From Streptomyces tirandamycinicus (lineage in GTDB: Bacteria; Actinomycetota; Actinomycetes; Streptomycetales; Streptomycetaceae), in the NCBI RefSeq assembly GCF_003097515.1, contig NZ_CP029188.1:2978501-3042500 (forward strand): a DNA stretch of 64,000 nt. The letters run 5' to 3'. Made by a program: the position numbers and the translations under genes. Position 1 is the first letter of the stretch, and each line of letters starts with the position of its first letter. Below, piece after piece: positions 16,074-24,720 of the stretch. The notes beneath the pieces are model-generated. The model was not told where the DNA came from and did no database searches. It saw only the letters and a list, made by a program, of their open reading frames with translations.

Positions 16074-16376
16074 TCAGTGGGCGCCCTCCTCCCCGGTGGC
16101 CGGGCGCGCGGCGGCCGGACCCGCGGGGGGCGGATCGCCGGGCGCGGCGCGGACGCCGACGCCGTCCGAAGCGGAGAGCCGGGGTGCGGTTCCGGACGCC
16201 GGCGGCCGGGCCGTCTCGGCGCCGTCGTCCTTCATCGCCCTGGCCTCGCTCTTGAGGATCCGCAGGGACTTGCCCAGGGCGCGTGCGGTGTCCGGCAGCC
16301 GCTTGGCGCCGAACAGCGCGAAGGCGACGGCCACCAGGATCACCAGGTGCCAGGGCTCCAACGCGTTGCGGAACAT
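16074..16376 (-). CDS. TatA-like Sec-independent translocase subunit (paralogue)
   Basis: 100 aa from the ATG at 16376 (AGGAA 9 bases upstream). One helix (WHLVILVAVAFALF), then FGAKRLPDTARALGKSLRILKSEARAMKDD, the TatA hinge and amphipathic helix. The tail is Pro/Ala-rich. FGAKRLP, rather than FGPxKLP, marks it as TatA. It is divergent from the LCP gene. With the TatB paralogue it could form a second Tat channel or modulate the main one (inference). Confidence 0.85.
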   Translation of the reverse strand: MFRNALEPWHLVILVAVAFALFGAKRLPDTARALGKSLRILKSEARAMKDDGAETARPPASGTAPRLSASDGVGVRAAPGDPPPAGPAAARPATGEEGAH

Positions 16377-16430
16377 GGCCCACTTCCTCTCCGTGCGGGG
16401 CGGCGGGCATCCGGGACCGGACCCGCCACG

Positions 16431-16453
16431 ATTATTGCCATATTGCGCAACCG
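16431..16453 (-). promoter_or_regulatory. CGGTTGCGCAATA element upstream of the TatA paralogue
   Basis: Read on the minus strand this is CGGTTGCGCAATATGGCA. The core (16441-16453) ends 64 bp before the start at 16376, the same orientation and almost the same spacing as the element before the TatB paralogue. It also sits 37 bp upstream of the divergent LCP start. Confidence 0.55.
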
Positions 16454-16489
16454 TACAACCAATTGCCGCGATCGGTCGTCCTCTCAGAC

Positions 16490-17743
16490 ATGAGTCGCAG
16501 CAAGACGCGAACCCGCCCGACGACGACCGGCCACAGGAGGAGCCCGCGCCACCGGAGGACGGCACCGAGGCGGCGCGGCCGGACCCGAGGGCAGGGCCGC
16601 CGGCGCACCGCGGTGCTGCTGGCCGTCCCGGCGGCCGTGCTCGCACTGGTCGTCGCCGGCGTCGGCTGGGCGTACCTCAGGCTGGACGGCAGCATCGCCA
16701 CCTTCGGCGCGGACGGCGTCGCCCACGACCGTCCCGAGCAGGGCTCGTCCGGGGCGATGAACGTCCTCGTCATCGGCTCCGACGCACGCGTCTCGGGCAA
16801 CGCCGCGCTGGGCGGGGGCGCCAAGGACGACGCGGGGCGCTCGGACACCGCGTTCCTGCTCCACGTCTACGCCGACCACCGGCACGCCCTGGCCGTGTCG
16901 ATCCCCCGCGACACCCTGGTCGACATCCCGCCCTGCCGGCTCCCGGACGGAAGCTGGACGGGAACGCGCAGGAACGTGATGTTCAACGAGGCCTACTCGG
17001 TCGGGCAGACACCCGAGGGCAACCCCGCCTGCACGCAGAACACGGTGGAGAAGCTGACCGGGCTGCGCGTCGACCACACCGTCGTCGTCGACTTCAAGGG
17101 CTTCGCGACCCTCACCGACGTCGTGGGAGGGGTGCCGGTGTGCCTGCCCGGCGACGTCTACGAGAAGGACCTCGACCCGACGCGCGCCACCCGCGGCAAG
17201 CTGCTGCTGCACAAGGGAAAGCAGACCGTCTCCGGGCGCACGGCACTCGACTACGTGCGCGTCCGGCACGGCATCGGCGACGGCTCGGACATCGGCCGCA
17301 TCAGGCGGCAGCAGGCTTTCGCGGCAAGCCTGGTCCGGCAGGTGAAGAGCGAGGGGCTGACCCCGTCGAAGCTGCTGCCGCTCGCGGAGGCGGCGTCGAA
17401 GTCGATGACCGTCGACCCGGGACTCGGGTCCCCCGACAAGCTGGTCGGGTTCGCGATGTCGCTGAAGGACGTGGACCTGTCCGACATCCGCTTCGTCACC
17501 GTCCCCTGGCGGTACGAGGGGCAGCGCGTCGCCCTCGTCCAGCCGGACGCCGACGCCCTGTGGCGCGCCGTCAAGGACGACCGGGCCCTCGATGGCGGTG
17601 CCGTCCGCGACGGCGGCCCGTCGCCCTCCGCCGAGAAGGCCCGACCGGACGCCGGAGCGTCGAAGCCTGCGCTCCCGAAGGGTGCGGCGGACGGCTCCCG
17701 CTCCGCCGACGACGACCTGTGCTCGGGCCTCTCCTACGGGTGA
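16490..17743 (+). CDS. LytR-CpsA-Psr (LCP) family glycopolymer ligase
   Basis: 417 aa from the ATG at 16490. A basic N-terminus (residues 1-37) precedes one transmembrane helix (TAVLLAVPAAVLALVVAGVGW). The extracellular LCP domain follows: MNVLVIGSDAR, GRSDTAFLLHVYADHR, VSIPRDTLVDIP (the Arg and Asp that bind pyrophosphate), DYVRVRHGIGDGSDIGRIRRQQ. LCP enzymes transfer undecaprenyl-linked glycopolymers to peptidoglycan. The Ser/Pro/Asp-rich C-terminus ends in LCSGLSYG. Confidence 0.9.
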   Translation: MSRSKTRTRPTTTGHRRSPRHRRTAPRRRGRTRGQGRRRTAVLLAVPAAVLALVVAGVGWAYLRLDGSIATFGADGVAHDRPEQGSSGAMNVLVIGSDARVSGNAALGGGAKDDAGRSDTAFLLHVYADHRHALAVSIPRDTLVDIPPCRLPDGSWTGTRRNVMFNEAYSVGQTPEGNPACTQNTVEKLTGLRVDHTVVVDFKGFATLTDVVGGVPVCLPGDVYEKDLDPTRATRGKLLLHKGKQTVSGRTALDYVRVRHGIGDGSDIGRIRRQQAFAASLVRQVKSEGLTPSKLLPLAEAASKSMTVDPGLGSPDKLVGFAMSLKDVDLSDIRFVTVPWRYEGQRVALVQPDADALWRAVKDDRALDGGAVRDGGPSPSAEKARPDAGASKPALPKGAADGSRSADDDLCSGLSYG

Positions 17744-17746
17744 CCG

Positions 17747-17794
17747 GTGCCTGCCCTGCGGGGGAGAAGGGCCGGCCCTGCGGGGGCAGGCGCC
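17747..17794 (+). terminator. Possible hairpin between the LCP and P-type ATPase genes
   Basis: GTGCCTGCCC near 17747-17756 can pair with GGGCAGGCGC near 17784-17793, giving a long loop. It lies between convergent genes, so a terminator is expected, but the hairpin is weak. Confidence 0.35.
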
Positions 17795-17798
17795 GGCC

Positions 17799-20642
17799 TC
17801 ACACGGCCGCACCCCGCCGGCGCCCCGCACGGCCTCCGCCACCCGCGCCGTCGGGCGGCGTCCCCGCCCCCGCCGCGCCGCGTCCCCGCAGGACGGTCAG
17901 CACCGCCGCGTACCCGGCGAGCACCGCGCCGAGCAGCAGATAGCAGTGGACCGGCAGGGCCGTCAGGGCGAGCGGCGGTCCGAGCGGCGTGAGCGGCAGC
18001 ACCACCCCGGTCGCGGCCAGGGCGAGCGCCGCCCAGCCGACCGGGCCGGGCGTGCGGCCCCGGGCGGTGCGGCGGCCGGTGCGCAGCAGCACCATCACCA
18101 GCGCCTGGGTCAGCAGGTTCTCGGTGAACCAGCCGGAGTGGAACGCGGCGGTGCCGCCCGGGCCGTGCGGGGCGAGGGCGAGAACGGCGAGGGTGGCGAG
18201 GTCGGCAGCCGCGTTGAGGGCGCCGAAGCCCGTGACGAACCGCAGCAGTGCGCGCGCGTCCGGTGCGGCGGGGCGGCGCAGTACCGCCGGGTGCGGACGG
18301 TCGCTCGCGAAGGACACCTGAGCCGCGTCGAAGCACAGGTTCTGCACCAGCACCAGGGCCGGAAGCATGGGCGGGAAGGAGGTGAGCAGGCCGACCACGA
18401 GCACCGCGACCGCGTTGCCGAGGTTCGCGGACAGGCTGACGCGCAGATACGTGGTGACGTTGGCGCTGGAACGCCGCCCCGCGTCGACGGCGTGGCCGAG
18501 GTTGCCGAGGTCCCTGTCGGCGAGCACCACGTCCGCCGTCTCCCGGACCGCGGGCACGGCGTCGCGCGGGGAGATCCCGACGTCGGCGACGCGCAGCGCC
18601 GGCAGGTCGTTGACGCCGTCGCCGAGGAATCCGACGGTGTGCCCGCCGGTGCGCAGGGCGGCGGCGATCCGCGCCTTGTGCTCGGGGGCGCACCTGGCGA
18701 AGACGGTGGTGCGGCCGGCCGCCTCGGCGAGTTCGCGGTCGCCGAGCCCGTCCACGTGGTCGGCCGTGAGCACGCGGTCGGCGTCCACCGGCATCCCCAG
18801 GTCGCGGCAGGCGCGCAGCGCGGTGCCCGGATGGTCGCCGGTGAGGATCTTGACGGCGACGCCCCGGTCGGCGAGTGCCGCCAGGGCACCTGCGGCGGTG
18901 GGGGCCACGGCGTCCCGCAGGGTGACGAAGCCGCGGAAGGTCAGGCCGCGCGGGTCGCCGGGCGCGAGCGCCCGGGACAGGCGGGCGGGTCGTTCGGCGG
19001 TGGCCACCGCCAGGACGCGCAGGCCCCGCTCCGCCTGGCGTGCGCCGAGCGCGAGCAGCCGTCGGCGCTCCGGCCCGGTGGTCGCGCAGCGCTCGAGGAC
19101 CGCCTCGGGGGCGCCCTTGACGACCACGGTGTGCGTGCCGATCCGCCCCGGGGTGCGGACGACGGCGACGGCCAGGCGCCGCACCGGGTCGAACGGCTGC
19201 GCCGCCACGCCCTCGTACGCCTCGGGGGCCAGGCCCTCGACCGCCTCGGGGTCGCGCTCGTACGCCGCCCGGCCCTCGTACGCCGCGAGGTCGCACTCGT
19301 AAGCCTCGGGGGCCAGGCCCTCGTACGCCTCAAGGTCGCACTCGTACGCCGCGCCCAGGACCGCCCCGCCCACGCCCGGCGCGGAGTCGCCCTCGTACAC
19401 ACCGCCCGCGTCCGCCGCGTCCAGGACCGCCTCGTCGAGGGCGTCCGGGGCGGGCAGGTCGGCGAGCTGGAGGGTCCACCAGGCGTTCACCGCGGCCCAG
19501 TGCAGCACCTCCGGGTCGTGGCGGCCCTCCGCGTCCAGGGCGCCGTCGACGGTGGGCCGGTCCTGCGTGAGGGTGCCGGTCTTGTCCAGGCACAGCACGT
19601 CGACGGCGCCGAGGTCGTGCAGCGCCGGCAGCCGCCGTACCAGCACCCCGCGGGTACGGGCCAGCGCCGAGGCACCTCGCGCCAGGCAGGTGGTGACGAC
19701 GACCGGGAGCATCTCCGGGACCACGGCCACGGCCACCGCGACGGCGAACGGCACCGTCGCCAGGCCGGGTCCGCGCAGCGCCGCGTCGGCGAGCAGCACC
19801 AGCGGCGGCACGAGCAGCATGAAGCGGACCAGAGCCCAGGAGACGCCGTGCACACAGGTGTCGAAGGCGCTCGGCCCGCGCCGGGCGGCGGCCAGAGCGC
19901 GCGCGGCGGCGAACCGGGTCCGCTCGCCGGTCTCGACCACCACGGCGGTGCCGCTGCCGGACGCGACACCGCTGCCCTGGAAGCACAGCTGCGGACGGTC
20001 GAACGGTCCGCCGCCCTCCGGGGTGGCCGAGTCGGCGGCGTCCTTCGGGACCGGGGAGGACTCGCCGGTGAGCTCCGCCTGGTGTACGGAGAGGCCGTGC
20101 GATCTCAGCAGGCGCACATCGGCCGGCACCGGGTCGCCGGGGCCCAGACGGATCACATCGCCGGGCACCAGTTCGTCCACCGGGATCTCCCGCTCCACCG
20201 GCGCGGATTCCCCGTCGGCGCGGCGCAGCACGGTGGCCGTGGTGACGACGAGGGCGCGCAGCGCCGCCAGCGACCGGTCGGCCCGGCACTCCCCGTGCGC
20301 GCGCAGCGCACCGCTGACGGCGACCAGCGCGAGGACCACACAGGCGGTGCCCCAGGAGGCCACGACCGCCGAGACCAGGCCGACGCACAGCAGCACGGCG
20401 GTGAAGGGGTCGCGCAGGCCGCGGGCGAAGAGCCGCGGCCAGGACGGTCCGCGGTGGGCGGGAACCGTGTTCGGCCCCCAGCGGGCCAGGCGTTCCTCGG
20501 CCTCCGGCTCGGTCAGGCCGCGCGTACCGCAGTCGAGCCGCCGCAGCACCTGCAGGACGGTCGGCGTGCCCGGCTCCGCGCTCCCGGCGCCGGAGGACGG
20601 GGCGTGCCGGGATGCCGCGGCCTTCTCGGGCACGGGCCGCAC
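17799..20642 (-). CDS. P-type cation-transporting ATPase, MgtA/PMA-like
   Basis: 947 aa from a GTG at 20642, 5 bp after the ArsR stop. It has the actuator motif ELTGESSPVPKD, PEMLPVVVTTCLARGA on M4 (Mg-type PEMLP), phosphorylation site DKTGTLTQD (about residue 352), KGAPEAVLERC, and hinge GDGVNDLPALRVADVGIS, with paired helices at both ends. The PEMLP and NVTTYLR/SANLGN segments point to Mg2+-type ATPases. Residues about 432-480 of the nucleotide-binding domain are a repeated AYE-rich insertion (AYECDLEAYEG and variants). It is coupled to an ArsR regulator; the ion is not certain. Confidence 0.9.
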   Translation of the reverse strand: MRPVPEKAAASRHAPSSGAGSAEPGTPTVLQVLRRLDCGTRGLTEPEAEERLARWGPNTVPAHRGPSWPRLFARGLRDPFTAVLLCVGLVSAVVASWGTACVVLALVAVSGALRAHGECRADRSLAALRALVVTTATVLRRADGESAPVEREIPVDELVPGDVIRLGPGDPVPADVRLLRSHGLSVHQAELTGESSPVPKDAADSATPEGGGPFDRPQLCFQGSGVASGSGTAVVVETGERTRFAAARALAAARRGPSAFDTCVHGVSWALVRFMLLVPPLVLLADAALRGPGLATVPFAVAVAVAVVPEMLPVVVTTCLARGASALARTRGVLVRRLPALHDLGAVDVLCLDKTGTLTQDRPTVDGALDAEGRHDPEVLHWAAVNAWWTLQLADLPAPDALDEAVLDAADAGGVYEGDSAPGVGGAVLGAAYECDLEAYEGLAPEAYECDLAAYEGRAAYERDPEAVEGLAPEAYEGVAAQPFDPVRRLAVAVVRTPGRIGTHTVVVKGAPEAVLERCATTGPERRRLLALGARQAERGLRVLAVATAERPARLSRALAPGDPRGLTFRGFVTLRDAVAPTAAGALAALADRGVAVKILTGDHPGTALRACRDLGMPVDADRVLTADHVDGLGDRELAEAAGRTTVFARCAPEHKARIAAALRTGGHTVGFLGDGVNDLPALRVADVGISPRDAVPAVRETADVVLADRDLGNLGHAVDAGRRSSANVTTYLRVSLSANLGNAVAVLVVGLLTSFPPMLPALVLVQNLCFDAAQVSFASDRPHPAVLRRPAAPDARALLRFVTGFGALNAAADLATLAVLALAPHGPGGTAAFHSGWFTENLLTQALVMVLLRTGRRTARGRTPGPVGWAALALAATGVVLPLTPLGPPLALTALPVHCYLLLGAVLAGYAAVLTVLRGRGAAGAGTPPDGAGGGGRAGRRRGAAV
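19205..19345. repeat. In-frame minisatellite in the P-type ATPase N-domain
   Basis: Units around CTCGTACGCCTCGGGGGCCA repeat imperfectly with spacings that keep the frame, encoding repeated EAYEG and AYECDL peptides. Confidence 0.8.
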
Positions 20643-20647
20643 GCCGC

Positions 20648-21010
20648 TCAGGCGCCGGTCCGGCGCAGCCGGGCCACCGGCGCGGAGGTCTCACCGGCGC
20701 GGGCGGCGAGTTGCCCCACCATCAGCCGGACGACGGTGACGATGTCGGGGTCGTCGACGACGTACACCTGGCGGCGGCCTTCGCGGCGGGCCCGCACCAG
20801 ACCGGCCAGCTTGAGCTTGGTGAGGTGCTGGCTGACGGCGGGCAGCGCCCCGCCGACGCGTTCCGCGAGCCGGGTCACGTCGCTCTCGCCCTGGGACAGC
20901 GCCCACACGATGTGCAGCCGGGCCGACGACGCCAGCAGCCCGAAGGCCGCGGCAGCCTCGGCCAGCACCTCGGCGGACGGGTCATCGAAGCTCTCGCGGT
21001 CCGCTGCCAC
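20648..21010 (-). CDS. ArsR family winged-helix regulator
   Basis: 120 aa from the GTG at 21010, which has GGAGG 5 bases upstream; longer starts up to 21091 add a low-complexity tail. HTH: FGLLASSARLHIVWALSQGESDVTRLAERVGGALPAVSQHLTKLKLAGLVRARREGRRQVYVV. No CxC metal motif (ELCVCDL-type) is present at the alpha3 helix, so the signal may be other than arsenic or a metal bound there. It is the first gene of an operon with the P-type ATPase, so it likely controls ion transport. Confidence 0.85.
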   Translation of the reverse strand: MAADRESFDDPSAEVLAEAAAAFGLLASSARLHIVWALSQGESDVTRLAERVGGALPAVSQHLTKLKLAGLVRARREGRRQVYVVDDPDIVTVVRLMVGQLAARAGETSAPVARLRRTGA

Positions 21011-21291
21011 AGCCACCTCCCGTTCCGTCCGATCGTCACCACCGCGCTCGCGCCAGTCTAGGCGCCTCATCGGGAACGCCCCGGCGTCCACGGGACGGGC
21101 GGGTGACCGCCGCCACCGCCACCGCCACCGCCACCGTTACCGCCAGCGTTCCGGCCGACCACGCCCCCGCATCCGGCCATCCTGCGTCCAGCCCTCCCCG
21201 GAGCCGGTTCCTCCCCGGGCCCGCCGGGCAGGCATCCCCGCGCGCCCCGCCCGGCAGGGCCTCCACGCCCTTTCCCGCGCCCGGACAGTTC

Positions 21292-21306
21292 CTGACATGC
21301 CGTCAG
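21292..21306. promoter_or_regulatory. CTGACGNNNCGTCAG-type operator, distal (acyl-CoA synthetase/ECH operon)
   Basis: CTGACATGCCGTCAG, one mismatch to the consensus. It is 24 bp centre-to-centre from the next site. Confidence 0.75.
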
Positions 21307-21315
21307 TTCGATAAT

Positions 21316-21330
21316 CTGACTATGCGTCAG
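21316..21330. promoter_or_regulatory. CTGACGNNNCGTCAG-type operator, proximal (acyl-CoA synthetase/ECH operon)
   Basis: CTGACTATGCGTCAG, one mismatch, 34 bp upstream of the ATG at 21365. The only promoter here with a tandem pair. Confidence 0.75.
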
Positions 21331-21364
21331 TAACTTGGCCGACGAGCAGGGAGCGGGCGGAACG

Positions 21365-23587
21365 ATGCTTGGATCAACCCACGGCACCTTGACCACCGAC
21401 CTCCGCGCCCGGGTGGTGGCCTGCGGGCAGCAGACCGGCGCAGCCGTCCACGGCTCCACCGCCGCCGAGGGCGACCTCGACGTCAGCGGCCGCCCGCTGT
21501 ACGCGCCCGTACCCGATCTCGACCGCTTCTTCCGCCCCGAGGCGGTCGCCGTCGTGGGTGCCTCCGACCGCGAAGGCCGGCCCAACACCGGGATCACCCG
21601 GCAGCTGATCGCCTGGGCCGAGCGGGTCGGGGCGAGACTGCACCCGGTTCATCCGGCGCGTACCACCGTGTTCGGGCTGCCCTGCGTCCCGTCCGTCGCG
21701 GAACTGCCCGAGCCCGTGGATCTCGCCGTGCTGCTGGTGGGCGATCCGCTGCCCGTGATCGGGCAACTCGGCCAGGCGAAGGCGAGGTTCGCCGTGGCCT
21801 TTGCGTCCGGGTTCGCCGAGACCGGCGAGGCCGGTGCCGACGCCCAGCGGCTGCTCGCCGCGGCGGCGGAGCGGTCCGGGCTGCGGCTGCTCGGCCCGAA
21901 CACCAACCTCAACGCCTTCGAGCGGTTCCGCGACGACCTCGACGGCCCCGCCATCGCGCTGATCACCCAGTCCGGCCACCAGGGGCGCCCGGTGTTCACC
22001 ATGCAGGAACTCGGCGTACGGCTCTCCCACTGGGCGCCGACGGGCAACGAGGCGGACCTGGAGACCGCGGACTTCATCGCGTACTTCGCGGGACGGCCCG
22101 AGGTCGGCGCCATCGCCTGCTACATGGAGGGCATCAAGGACGGCCGTTCGTTCCTGCTGGCCGCGGACCGGGCCGCCCGCAGCCGCGTCCCCGTCGTCGC
22201 GGTCAAGGTGGGCCGCACCGAGGCCGGTGCCCGGACTGCCGCCACCCACACCGGCAAACTCACCGGCGCCGACCGGGTCGTTGACGCGGCGATGCGCCAG
22301 TACGGGGTGATCCGCGTCGACGCACTCGACGAACTCCAGGACACCGCCGCCCTGCTGGCCCGGGCGCGCAGGCCCACGGCCGACGGGGTCGCCGTCTACT
22401 CGATCTCCGGCGGCACCGGCGCGCACTTCGCGGACCTCGCCAGCGCGGCGGGGCTGCGGCTGCCCGAACTGCCCGCCGCCCGCCGGGCCGAACTGCACCA
22501 GTGGATACCGGAGTACCTGAACGTCGCCAACCCCGTCGACAGCGGCGGGCACCCCGTCGGCGACTGGCGCGGCAGGAAGATCATCGACGCGATCCTCGCC
22601 GATCCCGGCGTCGGCGTGCTGGTCTGCCCGATCACCGGCCCCTTCCCGCCCATGAGCGACCGGCTCGCCCAGGACCTGGTGGACGCGGCCGAAGCCACGG
22701 AGAAGCTGGTGTGCGTGGTGTGGGGATCGCCGGTCGGGACGGAGGAGGCGTACCGGACGACGCTGCTCGGCTCGTCCCGGGTGGCCACCTTCCGCACCTT
22801 CGGCAACTGCGTCACGGCGATCAGGGCGTACCTCGACCACCACCGCTTCAGCACCGGCTACCGCTCCCCGTTCGACGAGGCGCCCCGCACCCTCTCCCCC
22901 TCCTTCCGCAAGGCGCAGGCGCTGCTCCGCCCCGGCCACCGGCTCAGCGAGCACGCGGCGAAGCAGCTGCTGCGGGCGTACGGGATCCGGGTGCCGCGCG
23001 AGCAGCTGGTGACCAGCGCGGCGGCCGCGGTGCGGGCCGCGGGGCTGGTCGGCTACCCGGTGGTCATGAAGGCGTCCGCGCCGCGGCTCGCGCACAAGAC
23101 GGAGCTGGGCCTGGTGAGGATCGGGCTGACCTCGGCCAGCCAGGTACGCGACACCTACCGCGAACTGACCGACATCGCCCGGTACGAGGGCGTGGACCTC
23201 GACGGCGTCCTCGTCTGCCAGATGGTCGAGCGCGGGGTGGAGATGGTCGTCGGCGTCGCGCAGGACGAGCTGTTCGGGCCGACGGTGACGGTCGGGCTCG
23301 GCGGAGTGCTCGTGGAGGTGCTGCGTGACGTGGCGGTGCGGGTACCGCCCTTCGGAGAGGAGGAGGCCCGCTCGATGCTCGCCGAACTGCGCGGACGGGC
23401 CCTCCTGGACGGCGTCAGGGGCGGGCCGCCGGTGGACGTGGACGCGCTCGTCGAGGTCGTCCTGCGGGTCCAGCGGATGGCGCTCGAACTCGGTGGGGAA
23501 CTCTCCGAGCTGGACATCAACCCCCTGATGGTCCTGCCGCGCGGACAGGGCGCGGTGGCACTGGACGCGCTGGCGGTGTGCCGGTGA
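21365..23587 (+). CDS. Acyl-CoA synthetase (NDP-forming), fused alpha-beta type
   Basis: 740 aa from the ATG at 21365; a TTG at 21335 would add 10 residues. The order is CoA-binding domain (FFRPEAVAVVGASDREGRPNTGI), succinyl-CoA ligase-like alpha domains (ALITQSGHQG; GGTGAHFADLA), then an ATP-grasp C-terminal half (EHAAKQLLRAYGIRVPREQL; GYPVVMKASAPRLAHKTELGLVRIGL; GELSELDINPLMV). The phospho-His of active enzymes normally sits in a QSGxHG-type context; here it reads QSGHQGRP. It makes acyl-CoA from acid, CoA and NTP, or the reverse. First gene of an operon with an enoyl-CoA hydratase, under two operators. Confidence 0.85.
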   Translation: MLGSTHGTLTTDLRARVVACGQQTGAAVHGSTAAEGDLDVSGRPLYAPVPDLDRFFRPEAVAVVGASDREGRPNTGITRQLIAWAERVGARLHPVHPARTTVFGLPCVPSVAELPEPVDLAVLLVGDPLPVIGQLGQAKARFAVAFASGFAETGEAGADAQRLLAAAAERSGLRLLGPNTNLNAFERFRDDLDGPAIALITQSGHQGRPVFTMQELGVRLSHWAPTGNEADLETADFIAYFAGRPEVGAIACYMEGIKDGRSFLLAADRAARSRVPVVAVKVGRTEAGARTAATHTGKLTGADRVVDAAMRQYGVIRVDALDELQDTAALLARARRPTADGVAVYSISGGTGAHFADLASAAGLRLPELPAARRAELHQWIPEYLNVANPVDSGGHPVGDWRGRKIIDAILADPGVGVLVCPITGPFPPMSDRLAQDLVDAAEATEKLVCVVWGSPVGTEEAYRTTLLGSSRVATFRTFGNCVTAIRAYLDHHRFSTGYRSPFDEAPRTLSPSFRKAQALLRPGHRLSEHAAKQLLRAYGIRVPREQLVTSAAAAVRAAGLVGYPVVMKASAPRLAHKTELGLVRIGLTSASQVRDTYRELTDIARYEGVDLDGVLVCQMVERGVEMVVGVAQDELFGPTVTVGLGGVLVEVLRDVAVRVPPFGEEEARSMLAELRGRALLDGVRGGPPVDVDALVEVVLRVQRMALELGGELSELDINPLMVLPRGQGAVALDALAVCR

Positions 23588-24558
23588 GCGAGGGGCGGCG
23601 GGCGGTCGCCGATCCGGGGCCGGACACCCGTCCGGTGCCGGACACCCGTCCCGCGCCGGACACCCGTCCCGCGCCGGACGAGGAGCGGCGGGCGGCGCGG
23701 GGCGTACTGCACCGCACGGAGAACGGGGTCTCGTGGATCACGCTCGACCGGCCCGAGGTGATGAACGCCGTCAGCCGGGAGCAGCGCGAGCGGATCATCG
23801 CCCTCCTCACCAACGCCTCGGCGGATCCGGCCGTCAGGGCCGTCGTGATCACCGCGACGGGCAGGGGCTTCTGCGCCGGAGCGGATCTGCGCGGCGAGCG
23901 TCCCGAAGCATCCGCGACCGGGAGCCCGGCGGACGGGGGCCACACGTCCGGGAGCGCCGCGTCCGATGTGTCCCCGGCCGGCGGGCGGGAGCGCGTCCCC
24001 GGTGACGTGGCCCGGATGATCCGGCTCGGGGCCCAGCCGTTCATCGCCGCCGTCCTGGACTGCGAGAAGCCGGTGATCGCCGCGGTGAACGGCACGGCGG
24101 CGGGCATCGGAGCGCATCTGGCCTTCGCCTGCGACCTGGTCCTGGCCTCCGAATCCGCCCGCTTCATCGAGGTGTTCGTACGGCGCGGGCTCGTCCCCGA
24201 CGGGGGTGGGGCGTATCTGCTGCCGCGGCTGGTCGGGCCGCAGCGCGCGAAGGAGCTGATGTTCTTCGGGGACGCGCTGTCCGCGGTCGACGCCGAGCGG
24301 ATGGGGCTCGTCAACCGGGTCGTGGCGGCGGACGATCTGGAGAAGACCGCCCGCGCGTGGGCCGAGCGCCTGGCCCAGGGCCCGACCAGGGCCCTCGCGC
24401 TCACCAAGCACCTGGTGAACGCGTCCCTCGACACCGACCGGGCCTCCGCGTTCGCGGCTGAGGCCTCGGCGGTGGAGATCGCCATGACGACGCGCGACGC
24501 GAACGAGGGAGTGGCGAGCTTCGTGGAGCGGCGGACGCCGGAGTACCGGGGGCGGTAG
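23584..24558 (+). CDS. Enoyl-CoA hydratase/isomerase family protein
   Basis: 324 aa from the GTG at 23584 overlapping the upstream stop (GTGA). Crotonase motifs: WITLDRPEVMNAVSREQR, GRGFCAGADLRG (oxyanion hole), AVNGTAAGIGAHLAFACDLVLAS, and a C-terminal EGVASFVERRTPEYRGR. Residues 10-35 are a PDTRPAPDTRPAP repeat (15-bp DNA units at 23621-23683), and about 35 extra residues sit after the oxyanion loop. It hydrates enoyl-CoA in beta-oxidation, consistent with the ACAD and synthetase genes of the same operator set. Confidence 0.9.
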   Translation: MSEGRRAVADPGPDTRPVPDTRPAPDTRPAPDEERRAARGVLHRTENGVSWITLDRPEVMNAVSREQRERIIALLTNASADPAVRAVVITATGRGFCAGADLRGERPEASATGSPADGGHTSGSAASDVSPAGGRERVPGDVARMIRLGAQPFIAAVLDCEKPVIAAVNGTAAGIGAHLAFACDLVLASESARFIEVFVRRGLVPDGGGAYLLPRLVGPQRAKELMFFGDALSAVDAERMGLVNRVVAADDLEKTARAWAERLAQGPTRALALTKHLVNASLDTDRASAFAAEASAVEIAMTTRDANEGVASFVERRTPEYRGR

Positions 24559-24720
24559 ATCGTGCCGCCGCTCGGGGCGGCTCCCGGACGGCGCGGGCGG
24601 GCTCCGGACGGCGCGGGCGCGTTCCGGGCGTACGAGCACGCTCCGGACGGCACGGGCGCGTTCCGGACGGTACGAGCACGCCCCGGACGGTTACGAGCAC
24701 GCTCCGGGCGCCGCGCCCGT

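Larger units (their letters stand above)
21011..21364. promoter_or_regulatory. Divergent upstream region with CACCGC repeats and two operators
   Basis: Positions 21108-21140 hold six-base CACCGC units. Two CTGAC...GTCAG operators lie at 21292-21306 and 21316-21330, immediately before the acyl-CoA synthetase gene. The 150 bp between has no feature I can name. Confidence 0.6.

Noticed and set aside
17592..21314. 1240-codon plus-strand frame
   Set aside because: It is antisense to the P-type ATPase and ArsR genes, has no motifs, and reflects GC-rich third positions.
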